Below, piece by piece: positions 55,321-63,748 of a stretch of DNA of 64,000 nucleotides. Below the pieces are notes generated by a model. That model did no database searches. It was given only the letters and a program-made list of their open reading frames with translations, and was not told where the DNA came from. Source of the DNA: Halolamina rubra (GTDB lineage: Archaea; Halobacteriota; Halobacteria; Halobacteriales; Haloferacaceae); assembly GCF_000739555.1 (NCBI RefSeq), contig NZ_BBJN01000008.1:1-64000 (forward strand). Reading direction: 5' to 3'. A program made the position numbers and the translations under genes. Position 1 is the stretch's first letter; every line of letters begins with the position of its first letter.

Positions 55321-56235
55321 ATGGGCGAACTCATCGTACTCAACAAGGACGCGGACACCGTCGACTACCTCGACGCCGACACGGGCGAGACGCTCGCGAC
55401 CGTCGAGACCGACTTCAACCCCCACGAGGTCGCGCTCTCCCCCGACGGCGACACGGCCTACGTCACCTGCTCCCTGGGGAACTCACTACTGTTCCTCGAC
55501 AACGAGGCCCGCGAGGTCCGGGACCGCTTCGAGCACGAGCTGTTCGAGTTCCCCCACGGGCTCGCGGTCCGGGAGTCCGCCGGCGAACTCTGGCTGGCGT
55601 CGACGTACAGCAGCCAGCTGTTCGTGTTCGATCTCGAGACGGAGGCGCTCCTCGAGACGTTCCCGACCCACCAGGAGTACTCCCACATGGTGACGTTCGA
55701 CCCCGAGGAGGAGACGGCGTACGTCGCCAACATCGGGAGCGACTCGGTGACCGTGATCGACGCCGACGAGCGCCGCGTCGTCGCCGACCCGCCCGTCGGC
55801 GAGGGGCCGGAGGGGTTCGGCGTCGACCCGGACACGGGCGAGCTGCTCGTCGCGAACCAGGACGACGACGAGCTCTCCGTGCTCGACGGCGAGACGTTCG
55901 AGGAGACGAGCACCGCGATGCTCGGGACGACGCCGGTCCGGCTGGTGTTCGACCCCGCGGGGCGCTACGCGCTGACGGCCAACCGCGAGGGCGACGACGT
56001 GTCGGTCGTCGACACGGAGTTCGTCCGCGACGGCGAGCGCCGCCCCTGGGAGGTGAAGCGCATCCCCGTCGGGATCTGGCCCGGCGGGATCGTCTTCGAG
56101 CCGTCGGGCGATCGCGCGTTCGTCGCGAACAATAAGACCAACGACGTGTCGGTGATCGACACGGGCTCGTTCGAGGAGGTCGAGCGCTTCGACGCCGGGA
56201 TCCATCCGGACGGGATCGCCTACCGGGAACACTGA
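55321..56235 (+). CDS. YncE-like beta-propeller protein
   Basis: A 304-residue protein of seven YVTN-type repeats (for example HEVALSPDGDTAYVTCSLGNSLLFLD and GGIVFEPSGDRAFVANNKTNDVSVID). It has no signal peptide, so it is probably cytoplasmic, unlike many secreted propellers. Such propellers bind ligands or partners; none can be named. It starts at ATG 55321. Confidence 0.88.
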   Translation: MGELIVLNKDADTVDYLDADTGETLATVETDFNPHEVALSPDGDTAYVTCSLGNSLLFLDNEAREVRDRFEHELFEFPHGLAVRESAGELWLASTYSSQLFVFDLETEALLETFPTHQEYSHMVTFDPEEETAYVANIGSDSVTVIDADERRVVADPPVGEGPEGFGVDPDTGELLVANQDDDELSVLDGETFEETSTAMLGTTPVRLVFDPAGRYALTANREGDDVSVVDTEFVRDGERRPWEVKRIPVGIWPGGIVFEPSGDRAFVANNKTNDVSVIDTGSFEEVERFDAGIHPDGIAYREH

Positions 56236-56300
56236 CGGGCATTCCCGCTCGCTCGGGCGCTTCGCCATGCTTTTGAGAACGCGGCACCGACGTACTGGAC

Positions 56301-57167
56301 ATGAGCGCAGACGAGGACAAGTATCCCGCCGAATCCGGGCGGCGGCGGTTCGTCAAGGGCGTCGTCGGCGGCGCCGGCCTGGCCGCCGTCGGGACGACCG
56401 GCGCGGTCGGTATCAACTCCGCGACCCAGTCCCCGGGGTCGGGCGGTGGGTCGACGACCGCGATGGCCATCGAGAACACCGCGGGCCCCGCGCCGCGCGG
56501 GATGCCCCAGATCCCGGTCGAACTCGACGACGAAGGGTACCTCAAGGGCGTCTGGCCCGAGGTCGAGGAGGTCGATCAGGGCGGCCGAACGGTCGAGGTC
56601 GCCGAGACAGAGATGGGCGGCCAGACCTACTCCTCGGAGTGGTTCCAGTACTGCGGCGTCGAGTCCTACCAGGGGATCGTCCCGAGCTACGAGTCCGAGA
56701 ACTACTTCCGCTCGGACTCCGGCCCCGCCTACGACTGGCAGAGCGAGGCCGTCGAGGGCGGCGACCGCCTGAACATCGACATGTTCGACGACTACGAGGA
56801 GTGGGGCAACGGGATCGGCCGGGCCGGCCTCGGCAAGCCCGCGACCGGTCGCTGGCGCTCGGAGGACACCGAGAACACCATCCCGATCCAGGTGCTCCGG
56901 AGCCCGGTCATCGAGGACATCGCCAACGGCAACACCGACGCCGACCAGTCGATCGTCGACTGGCTCAGCGCCAGCACGCAGGACGGGTTCATCGCGTGGC
57001 TCAACAAGTGTACCCACTTCTGCTGTGTGCCGGGGTACAAGCAGGCCGAGTCCTCCGCCTCCTTCGGCGGCGAGGACGGCGTCTACTGCGCCTGCCACCA
57101 GTCCGTGTACGACCCGTTCAGCATCGTCCAGACGCTGTTCGTCGCCCGACCGCGGCCCGACGACTGA
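56301..57167 (+). CDS. petA: Rieske iron-sulfur protein of the bc1-type complex
   Basis: A 288-residue protein. A Tat-type leader (ESGRRRFVKGVVGGAGLAAVG) acts as membrane anchor. The Rieske cluster ligands are CTHFCCVPGY and CACHQSVYDPF, two Cys and two His. The long middle section (WFQYCGVESYQGIVPSYESENYF) is typical of haloarchaeal PetA. It passes electrons from quinol to halocyanin or another carrier. No cytochrome b gene is adjacent, so partners must lie elsewhere. The next gene starts 5 bases after its stop. Confidence 0.92.
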   Translation: MSADEDKYPAESGRRRFVKGVVGGAGLAAVGTTGAVGINSATQSPGSGGGSTTAMAIENTAGPAPRGMPQIPVELDDEGYLKGVWPEVEEVDQGGRTVEVAETEMGGQTYSSEWFQYCGVESYQGIVPSYESENYFRSDSGPAYDWQSEAVEGGDRLNIDMFDDYEEWGNGIGRAGLGKPATGRWRSEDTENTIPIQVLRSPVIEDIANGNTDADQSIVDWLSASTQDGFIAWLNKCTHFCCVPGYKQAESSASFGGEDGVYCACHQSVYDPFSIVQTLFVARPRPDD

Positions 57168-57172
57168 TTCCC

Positions 57173-57583
57173 GTGGTCGACGACACTCGCGAGGACGGCG
57201 CGCCGGCCGACGCCGGCGACGACGACCTCGACGCCGATACCGACCACGCTGCCGCGGGCGACGACCACGACGCTAGCGGCGAGCACGCTGCCGGCGAAAA
57301 TGCCGGCAGCGGTGAAGACGCCGAGTTCGCCCGCCGCGTCTCGGAGGCCCGCGACCTGCTCTCCGAGGACGCCACCGCGCTCTACGTCGGTGTCGTCCGC
57401 GACGGCCGGGAGGTCGACTCCACGTTCGCCCAGCAGGCCAACGACGCCCAGCAGGAGGGGATGCAGGCGCTCTCGTTGCTGGCCTCGCACATCCGCCTGG
57501 TCTCCGACGAGGCCGGCGTCGACTACACCACCGTCGCCGCCGACGCGGTGACGCTGGCCGAGCAGTTGGACGAGTCCGAGTAG
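57173..57583 (+). CDS. Acidic protein co-transcribed with the Rieske gene
   Basis: A 136-residue protein. The first 45 residues are Asp/Ala/His-rich and low in complexity. The rest is helical (EFARRVSEARDLLSEDATALYVGVVRDGREVDSTFAQQANDAQQEGMQALSLLASHIRLVSDEAGVD) and looks like an independent fold. GTG start, 5 bases after petA. I do not recognise the family. Its position suggests a link to the electron-transfer complex, but that is inference. Confidence 0.65.
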   Translation: MVDDTREDGAPADAGDDDLDADTDHAAAGDDHDASGEHAAGENAGSGEDAEFARRVSEARDLLSEDATALYVGVVRDGREVDSTFAQQANDAQQEGMQALSLLASHIRLVSDEAGVDYTTVAADAVTLAEQLDESE

Positions 57584-57726
57584 CCCGGCCGTCGACGCCG
57601 CGCGACACGGACCGCCCGGCTGAAACCGTTCGCTCTCCGCCCGCGCGGTTTGACAGGACTTTTTGTTCACACGGGATAGAGAGTGCCCACGGACGACCCG
57701 CCGGCGTCGGGGGCGACTCCCAGATC

Positions 57727-58881
57727 ATGAGCGAGTTCGACATCATCCCACCCGAGGCGATCGAGTCAGGCGACGCGACGGACGCCTACTTCGACCGAAC
57801 GGCCGAGACCCTGCGGCACGCGGGGCGAAACCCCCACGTGGTCGCCGAGGTCACGGCCGACCAGTTCCCGACGGGCGAGTTCGAACTGCTCGCCGGGCTC
57901 CGCGACGCCGCCCACCTGCTCGAGGGGCTGCCGATCGACGCCGACGCGCTCCCGGAGGGGACGCTGTTCGACGGCGGCCCCGTGCTCCGGATCGAGGGGA
58001 CCTACCTCGAGTTCGCCCGGTACGAGACGGCGCTTTTGGGCTTTCTCTCCCACGCCTCCGCAGTCGCGACCCACGCGCTCCGGGCCCGCCGGGCGGCGCC
58101 GGAGTCGACGGTGCTGAGCTTCGGCACCCGCCACGTCCACCCCTCGATCGGCGCGATGGTCGAGCGGTCGGCGCTCGTCGGCGGGCTCGACGGCATCTCC
58201 AACGTCGCCGCGGGCGAAGTGCTCGACCGCGAGGCCGGCGGGACGATGCCCCACGCGCTGCTGATCGCGTTCGGCCGCGGGAACCAGGAGGACGCCTGGC
58301 AGGCCTTCGACGACGCCGTCGCCGCCGACGTTCCCCGGGTCGCGCTCTGTGACACGTACTCCGACGAGGTCGACGAGGTCCTGCGGGCCGTCGAGACGTT
58401 GGGCGACGACCTCGACAGCGTCCGGCTGGACACGACTGGCTCCCGACGGGGCGACTTCCGACACATCGTCCGGGAGGTGCAGTGGGAGCTCGACGCCCGC
58501 GGCCACGCCGACGTGGACGTGTTCGTCAGCGGCGGCATCGGCCCGGCGTCGATCCGCGAGCTGCGGGACGTTGCCGACGGCTTCGGCGTCGGCGGCTACG
58601 TCAGCAACGCCGAGCCCGTCGACTTCGCGCTCGACATCGTCGCGGTCGACGGCGAGCCGGCCGCCAAGCGCGGCAAGCTCTCGGGCGCGAAAGCCGTCTA
58701 CCGCACGGACGACGGCGGCCACCACGTCGGCCTGCGGTCCCGTGAGGCCCCCGACGACGCCGAGTCGCTCATGCAGCCGCTGCTCCGCGACGGCGAACTG
58801 GTCCGTGAGTTCGACATCGACGCCGCGGCCGAGCGCGCGCTCACGGACGCCGAGCGGACGGACTTCCCCCGCGAAAGTTAG
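57727..58881 (+). CDS. pncB: Nicotinate phosphoribosyltransferase
   Basis: A 384-residue enzyme of the archaeal NAPRTase type. TDAYFDRTAETLRHAGRNPHVVAEV begins the conserved part, FGTRHVHPSIG carries the catalytic His, and LDTTGSRRGDF and FVSGGIGPASIREL form the phosphate-binding region. It converts nicotinate and PRPP to nicotinate mononucleotide in NAD salvage. Its end overlaps the convergent small membrane protein by four bases. Confidence 0.93.
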   Translation: MSEFDIIPPEAIESGDATDAYFDRTAETLRHAGRNPHVVAEVTADQFPTGEFELLAGLRDAAHLLEGLPIDADALPEGTLFDGGPVLRIEGTYLEFARYETALLGFLSHASAVATHALRARRAAPESTVLSFGTRHVHPSIGAMVERSALVGGLDGISNVAAGEVLDREAGGTMPHALLIAFGRGNQEDAWQAFDDAVAADVPRVALCDTYSDEVDEVLRAVETLGDDLDSVRLDTTGSRRGDFRHIVREVQWELDARGHADVDVFVSGGIGPASIRELRDVADGFGVGGYVSNAEPVDFALDIVAVDGEPAAKRGKLSGAKAVYRTDDGGHHVGLRSREAPDDAESLMQPLLRDGELVREFDIDAAAERALTDAERTDFPRES

Positions 58882-59162
58882 GGCGGGAACGAGTCGACGA
58901 AGAAGTTCCCGTAGGCCGCCACCCCGAGCAGCAGGCAGCCGACGATCAGGAGCACGACCCCGCCGAACCGGAACGTCCACAGCCGGTGCTCCTCGGTCTC
59001 GTCGTAGAGCTCGGGGTGTTCGGAGGGCGGTGCTGAACTGATCCGCTCAGCGGCTCGTTCCTGGAGGGCGATCGCGGTCTCGGTTCGGAACGCGAAGGTA
59101 GCGCCGACGCCGAGCGTGCCGAGCGCGAGGAGCCAGATCGCGACCAATGTGGCTGTCGCCAT
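58878..59162 (-). CDS. Small two-helix membrane protein
   Basis: A 94-residue protein with helices ATLVAIWLLALGTLGVGATFAF and FGGVVLLIVGCLLLGVAAYG, joined by an acidic loop (SSAPPSEHPELYDETEEHRLW). This plan is common in haloarchaea and resembles DUF6199-type proteins, which I cannot confirm. Function unknown. Confidence 0.7.
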   Translation of the reverse strand: MATATLVAIWLLALGTLGVGATFAFRTETAIALQERAAERISSAPPSEHPELYDETEEHRLWTFRFGGVVLLIVGCLLLGVAAYGNFFVDSFPP

Positions 59163-59229
59163 CTCGGGCGCCCCGTCGTCGGGCGCCGTGTTGAAACCCC
59201 GGCCTCCCGAGCGCGGCGCCGCAGCCGGG

Positions 59230-59493
59230 CTACCCGCCGCTGACCGGCGGGAACAGCGCGAGTTCGTCGCCGTCCTCGACGCGCGCCGTCGCGTCGACGC
59301 TCTCGCCGTTCTTGAGCAGGTTCACGTCGCCCCGGAGCTCGCCGTCCTCGTCCAGCGCCCGGTCGCGGAGCGCCGGCTTCGCGGCCAGTAGCGCCTCGAG
59401 CGCGTCGCCGACACTCGCGTCGTCGTCGACGTCGACCGCGACGGTGCGGTCGCCGGCGGCCTCGGCGAGATCGGCGAAGAGCTTCCACTGCAT
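59230..59493 (-). CDS. samp1: Small archaeal modifier protein SAMP1 (MoaD/ThiS-like)
   Basis: An 87-residue beta-grasp protein (MQWKLFADLAEAAGDRTVAVDVDDDASVGDALEALLAAKP) ending in GDELALFPPVSGG. Length and C-terminal Gly-Gly match SAMP1 of Haloferax, a ubiquitin-like modifier and molybdopterin synthase small subunit. After activation by an E1-like enzyme (not in the window), it would be conjugated to lysines or give sulfur to molybdopterin. Confidence 0.92.
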   Translation of the reverse strand: MQWKLFADLAEAAGDRTVAVDVDDDASVGDALEALLAAKPALRDRALDEDGELRGDVNLLKNGESVDATARVEDGDELALFPPVSGG

Positions 59494-59539
59494 ACCCGCG
59501 GGTCGGCGGCGGGCGGAAAAGAGGGTTGCGGGTCGACCG

Positions 59540-59950
59540 CTACAGCGTGGATACTGAACGCTCCTTCGCGCGTTCAACGCCGCGGGCCTGCGGGTCGCTG
59601 AGCCGTCGCCGCGCCACGCCGGGGGTTGTCCACTCCGCTGTCGTGTGCTCAGCACTGAGGGTGACGTCCCGGTCCGTCGTGGCACAGCAGTAGTACACGC
59701 CGAACCGGTTCCGGCCGGCGTCGTTGCGCCATGCGACCGTGTGGACCGGCTCGTCGACCGCGACGTCGAGGCCAGTCTCCTCGTCGATCTCGCGTCGAAG
59801 TCCGGGCACGGGGTCCTCGCCGGGTTCGAGTCGACCCCCAGGGAGTTCCCACCCGCTGTCGCTCGCTCGGCGGACGAGGAGGAGCTCGTCATCAGGGTTG
59901 AGGATGACCCCACGAAGGCTAATGGTGGCGCGGAGGGGCGTGTTGGTCAT
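59540..59950 (-). CDS. Nudix hydrolase
   Basis: A 136-residue Nudix protein with the canonical box GGRLEPGEDPVPGLRREIDEETGL. TISLRGVILNPDDELLLVRRASDSGWELPGG precedes it. The substrate cannot be predicted; close relatives act on nucleotide diphosphate derivatives. It is the last core-like gene before the AT-rich junction. Confidence 0.88.
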   Translation of the reverse strand: MTNTPLRATISLRGVILNPDDELLLVRRASDSGWELPGGRLEPGEDPVPGLRREIDEETGLDVAVDEPVHTVAWRNDAGRNRFGVYYCCATTDRDVTLSAEHTTAEWTTPGVARRRLSDPQARGVERAKERSVSTL

Positions 59951-60110
59951 GGGTCGACTGACGTAACGGTTCAGAGTTCATTCCTTTTACAGTTACTGCT
60001 GTGGTTTGCTCCCGATCTTGTTGGCCAACTCGTCAGCGTCGAGTCGGGGTTGCATTGTCACTTCCACGGTGCTGGCTGCTGTTGATACCGCGATTGAAGA
60101 ATTGGTGGAG

Positions 60111-60263
60111 ATGAACGAAGGCTTGGAAACACAACATGAGTACCTCTACGAAGCGTCAGAGGCAAAGAAGAAGGAGCGACCGCAGCTTGAGGATCGTGCC
60201 ACCGAACTGGGAGAGTTGATCGCTACTAATCGTCGTTCATTACTTGATCGCTTGATTGGATAG
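60111..60263 (+). CDS. Possible small coiled-coil protein
   Basis: A 50-residue reading starting MNEGLETQHEYLYEASEAKKKERPQLEDRATELGELI; a longer in-frame version starts at 60006. It is charged and helical, with AT-rich codons unlike its neighbours. Site C starts 17 bases after its stop. It could be a remnant of a larger gene. Weak evidence. Confidence 0.35.
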   Translation: MNEGLETQHEYLYEASEAKKKERPQLEDRATELGELIATNRRSLLDRLIG

Positions 60264-60280
60264 TGGTTTCGCGAGAAGTA

Positions 60281-60321
60281 TTAACCAACAATTGCCGTCA
60301 ATAGGTTACATTGTTGGTTAA
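60281..60321. promoter_or_regulatory. TTAACCAACA inverted-repeat site C
   Basis: TTAACCAACAAT (60281-60292) faces ATTGTTGGTTAA (60310-60321), 12-bp perfect arms with a 17-base spacer. Outer length is close to sites A and B. It lies just after the stop at 60263, on AT-rich DNA at the border of the rfb cluster. Confidence 0.78.
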
Positions 60322-60620
60322 ATTTCGCGCCGGTATTGACGACTTCACTTCGTTCCCGCCTTCTCCCAGTTACACTTGGAACAACAATTGGTTTCAGTCA
60401 AATCTGCTAAGAAATATATTACTGTTGCAAGTGAATCTAATGAGTTACTTGCAGCCGATGGTACGCTGTGGTAGGTCTTGATCTGCTGATAGAGGTGAGA
60501 CGCTCACTATCCGGTCCTATTAACGAAAAGCATTGGGGAGTCGTCGGTTGAGCAGAAAGCAGATCTCTGCACCGTAATGTGAGGGTTTGATCTCTAGATA
60601 AACAAGTCATTTTGGATACT
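60322..60620. other. AT-rich junction DNA without genes
   Basis: This stretch is markedly lower in GC than the rest of the window. No convincing coding sequence, tRNA or insertion sequence is seen. It separates the core genes from the dTDP-sugar cluster. Confidence 0.55.
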
Positions 60621-61550
60621 TCACCTATCCTGGTAATACTCAACCGTTCTTTCCAGCGCCTCCTCAAACGTGTACTCTGGTTCCCAATCGAGCGATTCGA
60701 TCTTCTCAGTGTCAAGAGCGTACCGCTGATCGTGACCAGCTCGATCGTCGACGAATTCGATGAGGTCGTCATCAGCGCCGATCGCGTCGAGAATCGCCCG
60801 AGTGACTTCCAGGTTCGTTTTCTCTGTGTCACCGCCGATGTTGTAGATTTCCCCGGCATCCCCATCGCGGAGAACTAGGTCAAGTGCACGGCAGTTGTCT
60901 TCGACGTATATCCATTCTCGAACGTTTGAGCCGTCCCCGTAGACGGGGAGTGTCTCTCCGGCAGCAGCGTTTTGGATGAATTTGGGTATGAGTTTCTCCG
61001 GATGTTGGCGGGGGCCGAAGTTGTTACACGTTCGCGTGATGACGACGGGGAGATCGTGAGTCGTCTGGTAGCTCTGTGCGAGAAGGTCTGCGCCCGCTTT
61101 CGTGGCAGCGTAGGGGTTACGTGGGTTCAGCGGATCGCTCTCCGAGAACGTGCCGTCGAGAATCTGCCCGTAAACTTCGTCGGTCGAGATCTGGAGGAAC
61201 CGATCGATCCCGGCGTCTTTCGCGGCGTCGAGAAGGGTCTGGGTCCCCTCAACGTTGGTCGTGACGAACGGTTTCGCCCCCTCGATAGATCGATCAACGT
61301 GCGACTCGGCCGCGAAGTTGACGACCGCATCGACGTCGCCGATTAGCTCCGTCACGATTTCGCGGTTCCGGATGTCGCCCTCAACGAATTCGTGTCGGGG
61401 GTGATCCAGAACACCTTCGAGGTTCTCTTTTGAGCCCGCGTAGGTCAGTGCGTCGAGAGTGACGACTTCGTCCTCGTCGTGTTCGTCGAGGACGTAGTGG
61501 ACGAAGTTCGAACCGATGAACCCAGCGCCACCAGTGACGAGAATACGCAT
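60621..61550 (-). CDS. rfbB: dTDP-glucose 4,6-dehydratase
   Basis: A 309-residue extended SDR enzyme. The NAD site is VTGGAGFIGSNFVHYVL. STDEVYG carries the catalytic Thr, Asp and Glu, and YAATKAGADLL has the Tyr and Lys. NNFGPRQHPEKLIPKFI is the sugar-nucleotide loop. It makes dTDP-4-keto-6-deoxyglucose. It is slightly shorter than bacterial RmlB, as in other haloarchaea. It is divergent from rfbD, with 54 bases between them holding both promoters. Confidence 0.94.
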   Translation of the reverse strand: MRILVTGGAGFIGSNFVHYVLDEHDEDEVVTLDALTYAGSKENLEGVLDHPRHEFVEGDIRNREIVTELIGDVDAVVNFAAESHVDRSIEGAKPFVTTNVEGTQTLLDAAKDAGIDRFLQISTDEVYGQILDGTFSESDPLNPRNPYAATKAGADLLAQSYQTTHDLPVVITRTCNNFGPRQHPEKLIPKFIQNAAAGETLPVYGDGSNVREWIYVEDNCRALDLVLRDGDAGEIYNIGGDTEKTNLEVTRAILDAIGADDDLIEFVDDRAGHDQRYALDTEKIESLDWEPEYTFEEALERTVEYYQDR

Positions 61551-61604
61551 ACGGTAGCGTTGATAGACGGCACCTATTTACTTTCCTGTCGGAACGTTCC
61601 CGGT

Positions 61605-62495
61605 ATGCGGGTACTCGTCGTTGGCGCGAACGGGCTACTCGGCAGCAACGTCGTTCACACAGGTCTCCGTCGAGAGTGGGACGTGTGTGGGACGTTTCAT
61701 TCCTCGAAACCGTCGTTCGAGATCCCCCTCACACAGTTCTCATTGGAGGATACCGACGATTTCGGCGATATACTCACTGACTACGAGCCCGATCTCGTCG
61801 TCAACTGTGCTGCGATGACCGACGTCGACGCGTGTGAACACCATCCTGCGAAAGCACAGCTGGTAAACGGGGAAGCACCAGGGGAACTCGCCGCCCACTG
61901 TGAAGCAGAAGACGTGGGGTTGGTTCACGTCTCCACTGATTACGTCTTCGACGGAACGACGCGCAGCCCGTACGCCGAGTCTGCAGATACGAATCCAGTA
62001 CAGGTATACGGAGAGACGAAGCTGACCGGAGAACGAACCGTCGTCGACGCCGATTCGTCAGCGTTGATCCCGCGCCTCTCTTTCGTCTGGGGGATCCACA
62101 GGGGGACTGACGATCTCGAGGGGTTCCCTGCGTGGGCCCTTGATCAACTTCGATCGGGCGAAACGATCCCGCTGTTCACGGATCAATGGGTCACACCGAC
62201 GCGAGCGGGGCAGGCCGCCGAGACCATTCTCGATCTCGTCGAAGCAGATGCAAGCGGCCGGTACCACGTCGCGTGCACCTCCTGTGTCACCCCCTACGAG
62301 TTCGGGGAGCGGCTCGCAAAACGGAGCCAGGCCTCCGAGAGTTTACTCTCCAAAGGATCGATGGACGATGTCGACCGTGACGCAGCTCGACCGAAGTATA
62401 GCTGTCTCGATGTTACCAGGGTGGGGGACGAACTCGGACGCTCTCAACCCACGTTGTCGGAGGACATCGACGCGGTCTGGAACGCCGTCGACTAG
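61605..62495 (+). CDS. rfbD: dTDP-4-dehydrorhamnose reductase
   Basis: A 296-residue SDR enzyme. The cofactor motif is VLVVGANGLLGSNVVHTGL. VNCAAMTDVDACEHHP, VSTDYVFDGTTRSPYAESADTNPVQVYGETKLTGE contain the catalytic Tyr and Lys. It would reduce the 4-keto group to finish dTDP-rhamnose or a related sugar. ATG at 61605 is used, since the longer in-frame reading crosses the promoter. It converges with the zinc-ribbon gene, overlapping by four bases. Confidence 0.92.
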   Translation: MRVLVVGANGLLGSNVVHTGLRREWDVCGTFHSSKPSFEIPLTQFSLEDTDDFGDILTDYEPDLVVNCAAMTDVDACEHHPAKAQLVNGEAPGELAAHCEAEDVGLVHVSTDYVFDGTTRSPYAESADTNPVQVYGETKLTGERTVVDADSSALIPRLSFVWGIHRGTDDLEGFPAWALDQLRSGETIPLFTDQWVTPTRAGQAAETILDLVEADASGRYHVACTSCVTPYEFGERLAKRSQASESLLSKGSMDDVDRDAARPKYSCLDVTRVGDELGRSQPTLSEDIDAVWNAVD

Positions 62496-62671
62496 ATCTG
62501 GTACTGATCCCTGTGTTCGAGGAAGTGTTCACGCGCTTCCTCGGGGAGGTCCTCGAAGCGCAGGACCTCCTGACAGTCGAGCCCCGGACACTTCATCACG
62601 CGGTTGTCTTCGAGTTCGTTCGCCGCGACGACGGTCCCACAGGCCGGGCAGCTGTGTGTGATGATCCGCAT
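62492..62671 (-). CDS. Small zinc-ribbon protein (DUF7129-like)
   Basis: A 59-residue protein: MRIITHSCPACGTVVAANELEDNRVMKCPGLDCQEVLRF then an acidic helix EEAREHFLEHRDQY. CPAC and CPGLDC should bind one zinc. It starts two bases after the corrected rfbA stop, so it is probably in the rfbC-rfbA operon. Haloarchaeal relatives are known to me as DUF7129, with moderate certainty. Role unknown. Confidence 0.72.
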   Translation of the reverse strand: MRIITHSCPACGTVVAANELEDNRVMKCPGLDCQEVLRFEDLPEEAREHFLEHRDQYQI

Positions 62672-62673
62672 GG

Positions 62674-63746
62674 TTACAGTTTGAGTTGTGAGTTCTCGCC
62701 GACGACGAGTCGGCGGCCTCCGGGAGGAGTTCGTCAGCGCTCTCGACGTCCGCGTTCCGACCGAGCAGGCTATCGACGATACGGCCGGACGCGGTGAGCG
62801 TCGAATCACCGATGACGACGCTGTTCTCGACGTGGATATCTTCTAACGTGGAGTTCGCGCCGATCGAGGAATACGGGCCAATGTACGTTCCGCTTCCGAC
62901 GGTGACGTTCTCGGCGATCGACACGGGGCCCCGGACGACGGCACCGTTCTCAATGGTTGCCGATTCTGCGAGCTCGATTCGTCCGTCTGTCTCGGCTCCC
63001 TGCTCGACGACACCAGCGGTGTGTAGTTCCTTGTCTTCGAGGACGAGCCGGTTCGCCTCGAGAATGTCCTCAGGCTTTCCGGTGTCCTTCCACCACCCTG
63101 TAACGATTTGCGAGTCAATCTCGTAGCCGTCATCAAGGAGCGACTGAATCGCGTCGGTGATCTCGAGTTCGCCCCGCCACGACGGCTCGAGCTCGTCGAT
63201 GGCCTCGAACACCGCCGGGGAGAAGACGTACATCCCGATCAGTGCGAGGTTCGTTGGCGGATCGTCGGGTTTCTCGACGAGTCGGGTCACGTTCCCAGAC
63301 TCGTCGACGTCGGCGATCCCGAACGCCTGCGGTTCGTCGACTTCCTGAAGCGCGATTCCCGCCCCGTAATCACCACTCTCGAAGCTCTCGACGAGATCTG
63401 TGATCCCCGACTTGAGGATGTTGTCGCCGAGGTACATCACGAAGTCGTCGTCGCCGACGAAGTCCCGCGCGCACCCGGCAGCGTGTGCGAGTCCGAGCGG
63501 CTCTCCCTGAACGATGTACGTGATGTCGACCCCGTACTCGGACCCGTCGCCGAGGAGCTCCTGAATCTCGTCACGTCCTTTGTGTCCGAGGACGACGCCG
63601 ATCTCGGTGATGCCCGCCTCCTTGAGGTCCTCGACGGCGTACTCGAGGACGGGCTTATTCGCGACGGGAACGAGCTGCTTCGGTCCAGTGTGCGTGATCG
63701 GACGGAGCCGGGATCCAGTTCCACCTGAGAGGAGGACGCCCTTCAT
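62674..63746 (-). CDS. rfbA: Glucose-1-phosphate thymidylyltransferase, with a one-base frameshift near the end
   Basis: A 357-residue long-form RfbA. The nucleotide site is MKGVLLSGGTGSRLRPITHTGPKQLVPVANKP, followed by the catalytic region (VMYLGDNIL, GWWKDTGKPEDIL) and a left-handed beta-helix C-terminal domain (ATIENGAVVRGPVSIAENVTVGSG). After LLPE the frame is lost. One added G near 62723 gives GRRLVVGENSQLKL and a stop at 62674. It makes dTDP-glucose from glucose-1-phosphate and dTTP. It follows rfbC by two bases. Confidence 0.92.
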
Positions 63747-63748
63747 TA

